Source: Bacteroidales bacterium (GTDB lineage Bacteria; Bacteroidota; Bacteroidia; Bacteroidales; UBA932). From it: DNA of 7,563 bases. The translations under genes and the position numbers were made by a program. Numbering within the stretch: the stretch's first letter is position 1; every line of letters begins with the position of its first letter. The stretch covers positions 1 through 7,563 of the forward strand of contig JAEDMF010000081.1 of NCBI GenBank assembly GCA_016303175.1, written 5' to 3'. The notes under the pieces were generated by a model. The model made no database searches. It was not told the origin of the DNA and worked only from the letters and a program-made list of their open reading frames with translations. This document shows, one piece after another, positions 1 through 5,968 of this stretch.

Positions 1-658
1 TACAGTCATAACCCCTGCGGTATTCGTCCGAATAAGTCTCGCCCTTGTACCATACAGGATTATGGGTATAGACACTCTTGAGGGAAGTCTGGATATTGAG
101 CGTGGGGAAGCCCTCATACAGGCAAAAAGCCGCTCCGGAAGGAAGCTCGGTGTATGCTGTATTGGCAACGGGGTTCTCACTGGTAAGCTGATGCACTCCC
201 CTGAAGGGAAGGAAAGGCTTGAGAACCAGTTGGAAAGAACCTGGAGCGGAAAGCACCTTGTACCTTATCATTACCTGGTCTTTGTCGGGGGCAATGAGAA
301 ATTCCTTAGAAAGAGTGATGGGTCCCACCTTGTAAGTAATTGTGGGTATAGAATCATCATTGAAATCGATGATGTACTTGTGCCCCTTGGGCTCATAAAT
401 CTCACCGTAGCAATGGATGCCGAGGTTGAATTTCTTACCATTGAGGATGATGGACTCATCAAGCGATCCGAGCAGCACATACTTTCCGCCGCCCAAATTG
501 GCTACAGGAACAACCAGCAGACCGTGATATTTCCTGGTATTGCAGGCAATGATGGAAGTATTGAAATAGGTGCCGGACTGGTTTGCACCGAGTATTTCCC
601 TCTTGAGCGAATACTCAAGATTGACCAACTCGGCCTGTTTGAATTTTATAAGCGCCAT
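1..658 (-). CDS. Glycogen debranching enzyme (amylo-alpha-1,6-glucosidase), N-terminal part, cut by window edge
   Basis: I translated this frame by hand: it opens with ATG at 658-656 and stays open for 219 codons to the left edge, so the 3' part is missing. The protein begins MALIKFKQAE and carries features of the GDE_N domain of bacterial and archaeal debranching enzymes: TRKYHGLLV at residues 41-49, a beta-rich stretch, KPFLPFRGVHQLT at 148-160, and NPVWYKGETYSDEYRRG at about 200-216. Family members hydrolyse alpha-1,6 branch points in glycogen in the cytoplasm; the catalytic (alpha/alpha)6 domain should lie beyond the edge. Bacteroidales homologues are about 650 residues, so roughly one third is seen. 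The start lies one base after the glgB stop (TGA-T-ATG), which fits translational coupling, and the role complements GlgB. The N-terminal domain assignment is firm; enzymatic activity cannot be judged without the catalytic domain. Confidence 0.9.
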   Translation of the reverse strand, partial: MALIKFKQAELVNLEYSLKREILGANQSGTYFNTSIIACNTRKYHGLLVVPVANLGGGKYVLLGSLDESIILNGKKFNLGIHCYGEIYEPKGHKYIIDFNDDSIPTITYKVGPITLSKEFLIAPDKDQVMIRYKVLSAPGSFQLVLKPFLPFRGVHQLTSENPVANTAYTELPSGAAFCLYEGFPTLNIQTSLKSVYTHNPVWYKGETYSDEYRRGYDC

Positions 659-659
659 A

Positions 660-2624
660 TCAATCTATTTTTTTAAGTATAATCGCACAACGGCTGGGCA
701 GGTACAACTTGATCTGCCCATCCACTGTAATGTGTTTCACAGAAGCGTCTATACGCGAATATCCGCCGAATTCCCTGCTATCGGAATCAATCAGTTCCGC
801 ATACGTCCCTTCTTGTGCGTTAATTCCATATCCCACAAAAGATTGTGTCGGATTAAAATTAAATGCAAAGATACAATCTTTCCTCGAAATTACCAGCACC
901 TTGTCGTCTTCATTGCAGCACAGAAGCGAAGGTTTCTCTTCCAGAACTGCATTGTCCCGCGCCGTTGTGACAATTGCCTTATCCCAGGCGTTCAAGTGGG
1001 CATAACGGAGCATGGGATCGTCCACCAAATTCCACTGACGGCGGGCGTATTTGTATGACCAGCCGTTACCTTCACGGGGAAAGTCTATCCATTCCGGATG
1101 GCCGAACTCGTTGCCCATAAAGTTGAGATAGCCGTCTCCTGCTGTACATAGAGTGATAAGGCGTATGAGTTTATGAAGAGCTATACCCCTGTCCACAAGG
1201 TAATTTTCGGAAGTAATGCTCATATCAGTGTACATCAGGGCATCCAGCAGACGGAAAATGATGGTTTTGTCTCCCACCAAAGCCTGGTCGTGGCATTCCG
1301 CATAGCTGATGGTCTTCTCATCGTCCCTCTTGCGGGTGAGTTCCCACCAGATTTCGCCCATATCCCAGTGCCAGTCGTCCTTCTCCTTTATCCACTTAAT
1401 CCAGTGATCAGCCACTCCCATACTCATACGGAAGTCGAATCCCACGCCTCCGTCGGCAAAGGGAGCGGCGAGGCCGGCCATGCCGGACACGTCTTCGGCA
1501 ATGGTGATGGCCTCCGGCTTTATCTCGTGCACAAGTATGTTTGCAAGAGCCAGATAACTCAGAGCGGACTCATTCACATTGGAATTGAAATAAAGGTTGT
1601 AGTCACCGAAATTGGTGCCCAGACCGTGGTCCCAATAAAGCATTGAGGTAACCCCGTCGAAACGGAAGCCGTCCAGATGATATTCTTCCAGCCAGAACTT
1701 CAGATTACTGAGCAGATAGCAGCAAGTCTCGTTCTTGCCGTAGTCAAAGCAGCGGCTGCCCCAGGCTGGATGACGCCCCGCGGGACCATAATGGAAGTAA
1801 AGATCCTCCCTGCCGTCAAACATGCCCAGACCCTCCGCTTCGTTGTCCACGGAGTGGGAATGCACCACATCCATAACCACGGCAATATCCATTCCGTGAG
1901 CCTCGTCCACCAAGCGCTTGAACTCCTCCGGAGTGCCGAAACGGGATGACAGGGCAAAGAAATTTGAAACTTGATACCCGAAAGAACCATAGTAGGGATG
2001 CTCCTGAAGCGCCATAATCTGCAGGGTGTCATAGCCCAAGGCCTTCACTCGCGGAAGAACCTCGGTGCGAAACTCCTCAAAGGAACCTACCCTTTCCTGA
2101 CGAGTGGCCATTCCTATATGGCATTCATATATGAAGGGATTCTTCCTGACCAGAGTTCGGTCATTCTTCCATACATAGGGCTGGCGGGGACGCCATACCT
2201 GGGCACAGAACACTTTTGTTTCAGGGTCCTGCACACAACGGATGGCATAGGACGGGATGCGCTCTCCACCTCCTCCTGGCCACTCCATATACAACTTGTA
2301 TAGCTGCTTGTCGAAAATGAAACCGGAAGGTATGCGTATTTCCCAGTCGCCCTTGCCTATGGGGCGCAATTCCCAGGAAGGATTTCTCTTCCAGTTGTTG
2401 AAGTCTCCGATAAGCCACATCTTCGTTGCATTGGGCGCATACTCGCGGAATACCCAACCGTCAGCGGTGCGGTGCAGACCATAGTACAGATGGTTGTTCA
2501 TCTTGGTGGTCAGGCGACCGTCAGGACCGGCAAGAGAATTGCGGCGGAAACCGATGTTCCTGCGGCGGGAGTCAATGACACTTTTCCAAGGCTCCAGCCA
2601 CTTGTCTGTCTCGTAAATCATCAT
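660..2624 (-). CDS. glgB: 1,4-alpha-glucan branching enzyme, GH13, eukaryote-like type
   Basis: This 654-residue protein transfers alpha-1,4-glucan segments to form alpha-1,6 branches during glycogen synthesis. An N-terminal CBM48-like beta-sandwich (about 45-145, with REYAPNATKMWLIGDFNNW at 60-78) precedes the GH13 barrel. The four conserved regions are visible: DVVHSH at 252-257, DGFRFD at 318-323 (D323 expected nucleophile), IAEDVSG at 375-381 (E377 expected acid/base) and AECHDQ at 442-447 (D446 transition-state Asp). Phrases such as DGFRFDGVTSMLY, HDQALVGDK and NFMGNEFGHPEWIDFPR match animal, fungal and plant branching enzymes rather than E. coli GlgB, pointing to the GH13_8 branch. A C-terminal all-beta domain ends in LPSRCAIIL. 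The first ATG (2624-2622) overlaps the xseB stop as ATGA; a second ATG follows immediately, so the start could be one codon later. It probably acts with the debranching enzyme downstream. C444 replaces the Ser common in the HDQ motif. Confidence 0.96.
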   Translation of the reverse strand: MMIYETDKWLEPWKSVIDSRRRNIGFRRNSLAGPDGRLTTKMNNHLYYGLHRTADGWVFREYAPNATKMWLIGDFNNWKRNPSWELRPIGKGDWEIRIPSGFIFDKQLYKLYMEWPGGGGERIPSYAIRCVQDPETKVFCAQVWRPRQPYVWKNDRTLVRKNPFIYECHIGMATRQERVGSFEEFRTEVLPRVKALGYDTLQIMALQEHPYYGSFGYQVSNFFALSSRFGTPEEFKRLVDEAHGMDIAVVMDVVHSHSVDNEAEGLGMFDGREDLYFHYGPAGRHPAWGSRCFDYGKNETCCYLLSNLKFWLEEYHLDGFRFDGVTSMLYWDHGLGTNFGDYNLYFNSNVNESALSYLALANILVHEIKPEAITIAEDVSGMAGLAAPFADGGVGFDFRMSMGVADHWIKWIKEKDDWHWDMGEIWWELTRKRDDEKTISYAECHDQALVGDKTIIFRLLDALMYTDMSITSENYLVDRGIALHKLIRLITLCTAGDGYLNFMGNEFGHPEWIDFPREGNGWSYKYARRQWNLVDDPMLRYAHLNAWDKAIVTTARDNAVLEEKPSLLCCNEDDKVLVISRKDCIFAFNFNPTQSFVGYGINAQEGTYAELIDSDSREFGGYSRIDASVKHITVDGQIKLYLPSRCAIILKKID

Positions 2625-2791
2625 AATTTATCTTTTTCTGCGCGCAACCAGTCCCTGGCTTCCTGCAGCTTGGCCCTGGCCTGCGCTATCAATTTTTCAA
2701 CCTCCGGCACGGGAGTATCCGGATTTTCTATTTTGAGGAGCATCTTTTCCACCTGCTCCACCGTGGCAGAATAATCACTGTTTTTCTTCAT
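2621..2791 (-). CDS. xseB: Exodeoxyribonuclease VII small subunit
   Basis: A 56-codon frame, read by hand, lies between xseA and glgB. It starts MKKNSDYSATVEQVEKMLLK and ends WLRAEKDKL. The pattern is that of XseB: an N-terminal helix resembling the family's (S/F)-E-x-x-x-x-L-E-x-I-V segment, a short loop with paired prolines (NPDTPVPE, 23-30) in place of the usual E-x-G-x-x-x-L-E-E, and a second amphipathic helix rich in Lys, Ala and Glu. Typical XseB proteins are 60-80 residues, so this one is at the short end. XseB binds XseA to form exonuclease VII, which degrades single-stranded DNA into oligonucleotides. Position supports the call: the gene starts inside the last 17 bases of xseA and its TGA overlaps the glgB ATG. 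A Shine-Dalgarno-like AAGGTGGT sits just upstream, inside xseA. Sequence alone would be weak at this length; context makes it strong. Confidence 0.88.
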   Translation of the reverse strand: MKKNSDYSATVEQVEKMLLKIENPDTPVPEVEKLIAQARAKLQEARDWLRAEKDKL

Positions 2792-3899
2792 ATACCACCT
2801 TCTTTATCTCACAATCAATGCGTCCATCTGCCAGCCTGACCTGCAGCATTTCTCCGGCGAGGGTGCCTGCCACCTTGCGCAAAGGGCGTCCGTCGGGGCC
2901 CAGCACCATCACGAAGCCCTTTCTGAGCAGATTCGCGGGGTCAGCAGCATCCAGCCTCGCCTCCAGACGGGTCAGACAGGCCTCCATCAATGTCAGCCTT
3001 GTCCTTCCAGCATTCTTCAGCCTAAGGGCAAGATTGTCCAGACGGGCCTCAAAGGATGCGAAAACGTCAATGAACCAATCCGCAAGGGCCGTAGGCGTCT
3101 TGACTGAATCATAGGCGACCATATCACACAAATGCACATCCTGGTCGTGACCTATTGCCGTCAACACCGGCAGTTTGCACAGGGCTATGGCCCTACACAA
3201 TTCATATTCATCGAAGCAGGCAAGATCCAATTTGCCGCCTCCGCCCCTGAGCACAAGCACCGCATCGAAACTTTCGCCGCAACTGCGGATTTCCTCCAAT
3301 GCCGCAGCCACTCCAGCTGCCGTTTCAGCTCCCTGCATCGGCGATGAGAATAATCTTGTATAGAATGCATACCCGTACTCATTTTCGTGCAGATGGCGCA
3401 GAAAATCCCTGTAACCCGCCGCCGTCTCAGCCGAAATCACAGCCAGCCTACATGGGAGCGGCACCATATCTATTTCACGCTGGAGAAGTGTCAACCCCTC
3501 CTTCCTGAGGCGTTCAAGAGTCTCCGCCCGTCTGCGTTCCGCATCCCCGAGGGTATATTCCGGATCAATGTCGGAAACAATCAGAGAAAGGCCATAGAGA
3601 GGGCTGTACTGAACAGCAACGCACATCAACACCTGCTGACCCGCAGCAAGTGAAGATCCTGCGACCGATTCGAAATAGGAGGCGAGCCGACGGTAAACCG
3701 ATGCCCATATTATAGCCCGCATTTGGCTGACGACCTTGCCGTCCCGGCTTTCAGACAGCTCCATATAACAATGGCCACCTCTGGCCACCGACAAGGACGC
3801 TATCTCCGCGCGTACCCACACCTGCTCGGGAATTGAACCTTCAACAGCCTCTTTTACAGTCTCCTGAAGCTGCGACAAAGATACGCACTTTTTATTCAT
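2775..3899 (-). CDS. xseA: Exodeoxyribonuclease VII large subunit, short form
   Basis: This 374-residue protein is the catalytic subunit of exonuclease VII, a metal-independent nuclease of single-stranded DNA used in repair and recombination. The N-terminal OB-fold domain (about 5-112) includes VWVRAEIASLSVARGGHCYMEL. The catalytic domain follows, with RLAVISAETAAGYRDF at 151-166, LRGGGGKLDL at 217-226, GHDQD at 250-254 and VKTPTALADW at 266-275, matching the E. coli segments RGGGSLEDL, GHETD and RAPTPSAAAE. The C-terminal segment LLRKGFVMVLGPDGRPLRKV through LADGRIDCEIKKV is the usual end piece. Between the catalytic core and this end there are only about 50 residues of helix, while E. coli XseA (456 residues) carries a much longer coiled-coil arm. 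The ATG at 3899 lies about 20 bases downstream of a good promoter on the same strand. The gene overlaps xseB by 17 bases. Confidence 0.93.
   Translation of the reverse strand: MNKKCVSLSQLQETVKEAVEGSIPEQVWVRAEIASLSVARGGHCYMELSESRDGKVVSQMRAIIWASVYRRLASYFESVAGSSLAAGQQVLMCVAVQYSPLYGLSLIVSDIDPEYTLGDAERRRAETLERLRKEGLTLLQREIDMVPLPCRLAVISAETAAGYRDFLRHLHENEYGYAFYTRLFSSPMQGAETAAGVAAALEEIRSCGESFDAVLVLRGGGGKLDLACFDEYELCRAIALCKLPVLTAIGHDQDVHLCDMVAYDSVKTPTALADWFIDVFASFEARLDNLALRLKNAGRTRLTLMEACLTRLEARLDAADPANLLRKGFVMVLGPDGRPLRKVAGTLAGEMLQVRLADGRIDCEIKKVVYEEKQ
2794..2801 (-). promoter_or_regulatory. Shine-Dalgarno-like site for xseB inside the xseA 3' end
   Basis: Read on the minus strand this is AAGGTGGT, seven of eight matches to AAGGAGGT, ending two bases before the xseB ATG. 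Other genes in the window show A/T-rich leaders without such a motif, as is usual in Bacteroidota, so this one stands out. The spacing is shorter than optimal and the bases also encode Lys-Val-Val of XseA, so it may be coincidental. Confidence 0.4.
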
Positions 3900-3917
3900 G
3901 TCCGCACATTCAACTTC

Positions 3918-3948
3918 TTACAAATTTAACAAATTATATTTATCTTTG
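3918..3948 (+). promoter_or_regulatory. Bacteroidetes-type promoter for engB-prs
   Basis: TATCTTTG at 3941-3948 fits the TAnnTTTG -7 consensus. The nine bases TATCTTTGC also recur in the tRNA promoter further right. Exactly 20 bases upstream is TTA (3918-3920), a two-of-three match to the -33 TTG. The -7 box lies 25 bases before the engB ATG. It interleaves with the leftward xseA promoter. The -7 element is convincing, the -33 element weak. Confidence 0.6.
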
Positions 3949-3951
3949 CAA
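3921..3951 (-). promoter_or_regulatory. Bacteroidetes-type promoter for xseA-xseB-glgB-debranching unit
   Basis: On the minus strand, TTG (complement of 3949-3951) is followed by exactly 20 bases and then TAAATTTG (complement of 3921-3928). This matches the Bacteroidetes primary sigma factor pattern, TTG at -33 and TAnnTTTG at -7 with 19-21 bases between. The -7 box ends 21 bases before the xseA ATG, implying a very short leader. No other promoter was seen within the leftward unit. Confidence 0.65.
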
Positions 3952-3973
3952 CACTTTTTTAGAGACTACAACG

Positions 3974-4567
3974 ATGACCATCAAAGAGGCGATTTTCGCA
4001 GGAAGCAGCACTAAAACGACTCAAAAACCGTCTCCGGCACTGCCCGAGTTCGCTTTCATCGGAAGAAGCAATGTAGGGAAATCCTCACTAATCAATATGC
4101 TGACGGGACGCAAAAGTCTCGCAATGACCTCTTCCCGCCCGGGCAAGACAAGGCTGGTGAACCATTTCCGCATCAACGGCGGGTGGTATCTTGTGGACCT
4201 GCCCGGCTACGGCTATGCCAAGGCCTCCAGAAAGGACAAAGAGGCCATAGAGGAGGTCATAAGGAATTATCTCAACTTCTCCGATGAACTGCGCCGGCTC
4301 TTCATCCTCATAGATTCACGTCATAGTCTCACTTCCACAGACCGGGATTTTCTCAAGGAGGTCGAAGGTTCCGACATCGACTGTTCCATAATCTTCACGA
4401 AAGCGGACAAACAGGGGCCCGTGGCCACCCAAAGGCAGGTTGAGGCCCTCAAAGCGGAAATTGCGGAAATTTTTCCGAAGCTTCCGCCCTGCTTTGTCAG
4501 TTCGGCCGAAAAAGGCACGGGCAAGGAGGAAATCCTGAATTACATAGAGCAAACATTAACCTTATAA
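3974..4567 (+). CDS. engB: Ribosome biogenesis GTP-binding protein EngB (YsxC/YihA)
   Basis: A 197-residue TRAFAC GTPase needed for late assembly of the 50S ribosomal subunit. G motifs are all visible: G1 GRSNVGKS at 30-37, the G2 threonine in PGKTR (56-60), G3 DLPGYG at 75-80, G4 TKAD at 142-145 and G5 SSAEKGTG at 176-183. The GYGYAK segment after G3 and the DSRHSLTSTD loop (114-123) are specific to EngB. Length fits the family (about 195-210). The frame is open further upstream to 3833, but that extension would run through the promoter and into the opposite-strand xseA, so the ATG at 3974, just before the conserved MTIKEAIFAGS-type N-terminus, is preferred. No Shine-Dalgarno sequence is seen. 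prs follows after 14 bases, probably on the same transcript. Confidence 0.95.
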   Translation: MTIKEAIFAGSSTKTTQKPSPALPEFAFIGRSNVGKSSLINMLTGRKSLAMTSSRPGKTRLVNHFRINGGWYLVDLPGYGYAKASRKDKEAIEEVIRNYLNFSDELRRLFILIDSRHSLTSTDRDFLKEVEGSDIDCSIIFTKADKQGPVATQRQVEALKAEIAEIFPKLPPCFVSSAEKGTGKEEILNYIEQTLTL

Positions 4568-4581
4568 AACTTCAGAACACA

Positions 4582-5544
4582 ATGCACGACGAGCACAAAA
4601 TGGAGATTTTCGCCTGCCGGAACTCCGAACCTCTCGCAAGAGAGATAGCAAAACACCTTGGGGTGGAACTGGGCAAATCCTGCCTTTTGACTTTCAGCGA
4701 CGGTGAATTCCAGCCTGCATATGACGAAAGTGTACGCGGCGCCGACGTTTACATCGTCCAGTCCACCAATCCCCCCGTGGAGAATCTTTTTGAGCTACTG
4801 CTGATGATAGACGCCGCAAAACGCGCCTCTGCCCACAAAGTCACAGCTGTGATACCCTACTTCGGATGGGCACGCCAAGACCGCAAAGACCGCCCCAGAG
4901 TACCGATTGGAGCAAAGCTCGTCGCCAATCTTCTTACTGCTGCCGGTTGCGACAGGGTTATGAGCTGTGACCTTCACGCCGACCAGATTCAGGGCTTTTT
5001 CGACGTACCCGTGGACCACGTATATGCCCAGTCCATCTTTCTGCCGTTCATCAAGAGCCTCAACCTGGAAAAATTGTCCATCGCAGCTCCCGACATGGGT
5101 GGAGCCAAGAGAGCCAATTCTTATGCAAAGAAGCTCGGCTGCCCCGTCATCATCTGCCACAAGACACGCGCAAAGGCCAACGTGGTGGACAACATCATTG
5201 CCATAGGCGAGGTGGAAGGCAGGGACATCATCATTGTTGACGATATGATCGACACGGCGGGAACGCTGTGCAAGGCCGCCGACGTGCTTATGGAAATGGG
5301 CGCCGCCAGCGTAAGAGCCTGCGCTTCCCACGGCATACTCAGCGGCAAGGCTTTAGAAAACATCGCAAACAGCCGCATCAGCGAAGTGATAATCACCGAC
5401 ACCATCCCCTCCAACAATCCCGAAAAATTCAAGGGTACAAAAATCAAGGTGTTGAGTGTCGCCGCTCTCTTTGCCGAGGTAATCGACTGCGTTTACAACG
5501 ACGCCAGCACCAGTCATATCTTCTCCCGTCTGGAGAATCTGTAG
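4582..5544 (+). CDS. prs: Ribose-phosphate pyrophosphokinase (PRPP synthase)
   Basis: A 320-residue class I enzyme that makes PRPP from ribose 5-phosphate and ATP for purine, pyrimidine, NAD, His and Trp synthesis. Visible landmarks are FSDGEFQP (38-45), the ATP-side loop PYFGWARQDRKDRPRVPIGA (92-111), CDLHADQIQGFFDVPVDHVY (129-148), the catalytic flexible-loop region HKTRAKANV (193-201, K194 and R196) and the PRPP-binding loop VDDMIDTAGT (219-228). DTAGT in place of the E. coli DTGGT is common in Bacteroidota. Length is normal (about 310-320). ATG at 4582 is used; the ATG at 4600 (Met7) is an alternative that would trim the polar MHDEHK leader and align better with E. coli. It sits 14 bases after engB with no promoter in the gap, so co-transcription is likely. 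No clear terminator follows. Confidence 0.96.
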   Translation: MHDEHKMEIFACRNSEPLAREIAKHLGVELGKSCLLTFSDGEFQPAYDESVRGADVYIVQSTNPPVENLFELLLMIDAAKRASAHKVTAVIPYFGWARQDRKDRPRVPIGAKLVANLLTAAGCDRVMSCDLHADQIQGFFDVPVDHVYAQSIFLPFIKSLNLEKLSIAAPDMGGAKRANSYAKKLGCPVIICHKTRAKANVVDNIIAIGEVEGRDIIIVDDMIDTAGTLCKAADVLMEMGAASVRACASHGILSGKALENIANSRISEVIITDTIPSNNPEKFKGTKIKVLSVAALFAEVIDCVYNDASTSHIFSRLENL

Positions 5545-5600
5545 CATCCTTTTTGCTCTGCCTATCTCCGGACAATGAACTGACTCAAGTTCTGCAAGTA

Positions 5601-5635
5601 TCCAAGCAGTGTCCAGCAGTGTCCAAGCAGTGTCC
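5601..5635. repeat. Short tandem repeat, TCCA(A)GCAGTG units
   Basis: Three adjoining units: TCCAAGCAGTG (5601-5611), TCCAGCAGTG (5612-5621, one A missing) and TCCAAGCAGTG (5622-5632), then a partial TCC. The 14-mer TCCAAGCAGTGTCC recurs exactly with a 21-base period (5601-5614 and 5622-5635). It lies in the 145-base gap between prs and the next gene, about 55 bases past the prs stop. Function unknown; replication slippage can generate such arrays. Confidence 0.8.
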
Positions 5636-5689
5636 GAGTCACTTATTTGGTAAGGCTTGCGGAACTTGAACAAAATAAACAATTTGCAA

Positions 5690-5947
5690 ATGAAAGTATT
5701 CTTGGCAACTCTCGTCCTCGTGGCTCTGTGCATGGTAGGTCTGTGCTTCAACCTGATCTTCCGCAAGAACGGGCATTTCCCCGACACCGAGATAGAGAAC
5801 AACGAGAATATGAAAAAATTGGGAATCAAATGCGCCAAGGAAGAAGAAATGGCGCTTTGGCGCAAAAAGAATCCCAAAGAGACACCCAGCTGCGACGGGA
5901 CGGGCGGATGCTCCTCCTGCTCGAGTTGCAGTTTTTACAAAAAGTAA
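5690..5947 (+). CDS. Small single-pass membrane protein with cysteine-rich C-terminal tail, function unknown
   Basis: An 85-residue protein beginning MKVFLATLVLVALCMVGLCF. Residues 4-23 form one hydrophobic segment followed by RK, so it is probably a membrane-anchored protein; neither C14 nor C19 fits a lipobox because Leu precedes each. A polar charged middle (about 27-65) contains KNGHFPDTEIENN and a single C48. The end has four cysteines, C68, C74, C77 and C80 (CX5CX2CX2C), in a Gly/Ser-rich stretch, a spacing that could bind a metal or Fe-S cluster or form disulfides. I recall similar small anchor proteins with an FP-x(3,5)-I-x-x-N-like segment in Bacteroidales but cannot assign a function. 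ATG 5690 is chosen over the in-frame TTG at 5657 because it places the hydrophobic segment at the N-terminus. der begins 21 bases after its stop, suggesting co-transcription. Confidence 0.75.
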   Translation: MKVFLATLVLVALCMVGLCFNLIFRKNGHFPDTEIENNENMKKLGIKCAKEEEMALWRKKNPKETPSCDGTGGCSSCSSCSFYKK

Positions 5948-5968
5948 TTTCATCAATACAGCCTCAAC

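Noticed and set aside
62..676. A 204-residue open frame on the plus strand
   Set aside because: It lies opposite the debranching enzyme gene, whose translation matches a known family; the plus frame shows no recognisable motif.
3833..3973. A 47-residue N-terminal extension of EngB
   Set aside because: It would overlap the 5' end of xseA on the other strand and run through both promoters; the family's N-terminus begins at the ATG at 3974.
4795..5331. A 178-residue open frame on the minus strand opposite prs
   Set aside because: Complement of a conserved enzyme, with low-complexity His/Gly/Val content and no family resemblance.
5577..5592. GAACT-GACTCA-AGTTC hairpin as a prs terminator
   Set aside because: The stem is only five base pairs and no T-run follows, so it is not a credible terminator.
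5642..5649. CTTATTTG as a -7 box for the small membrane protein and der
   Set aside because: It fails the TA at the first two positions of TAnnTTTG and has no TTG at a suitable distance upstream.
5657..5689. TTG start adding 11 residues to the small membrane protein
   Set aside because: The extension (MRNLNKINNLQ) would put a polar stretch before the anchor helix; the ATG at 5690 gives a normal signal-anchor N-terminus.
5690..5947. Lipoprotein signal in the small membrane protein
   Set aside because: Both early cysteines (C14, C19) are preceded by Leu, which signal peptidase II sites do not normally allow.
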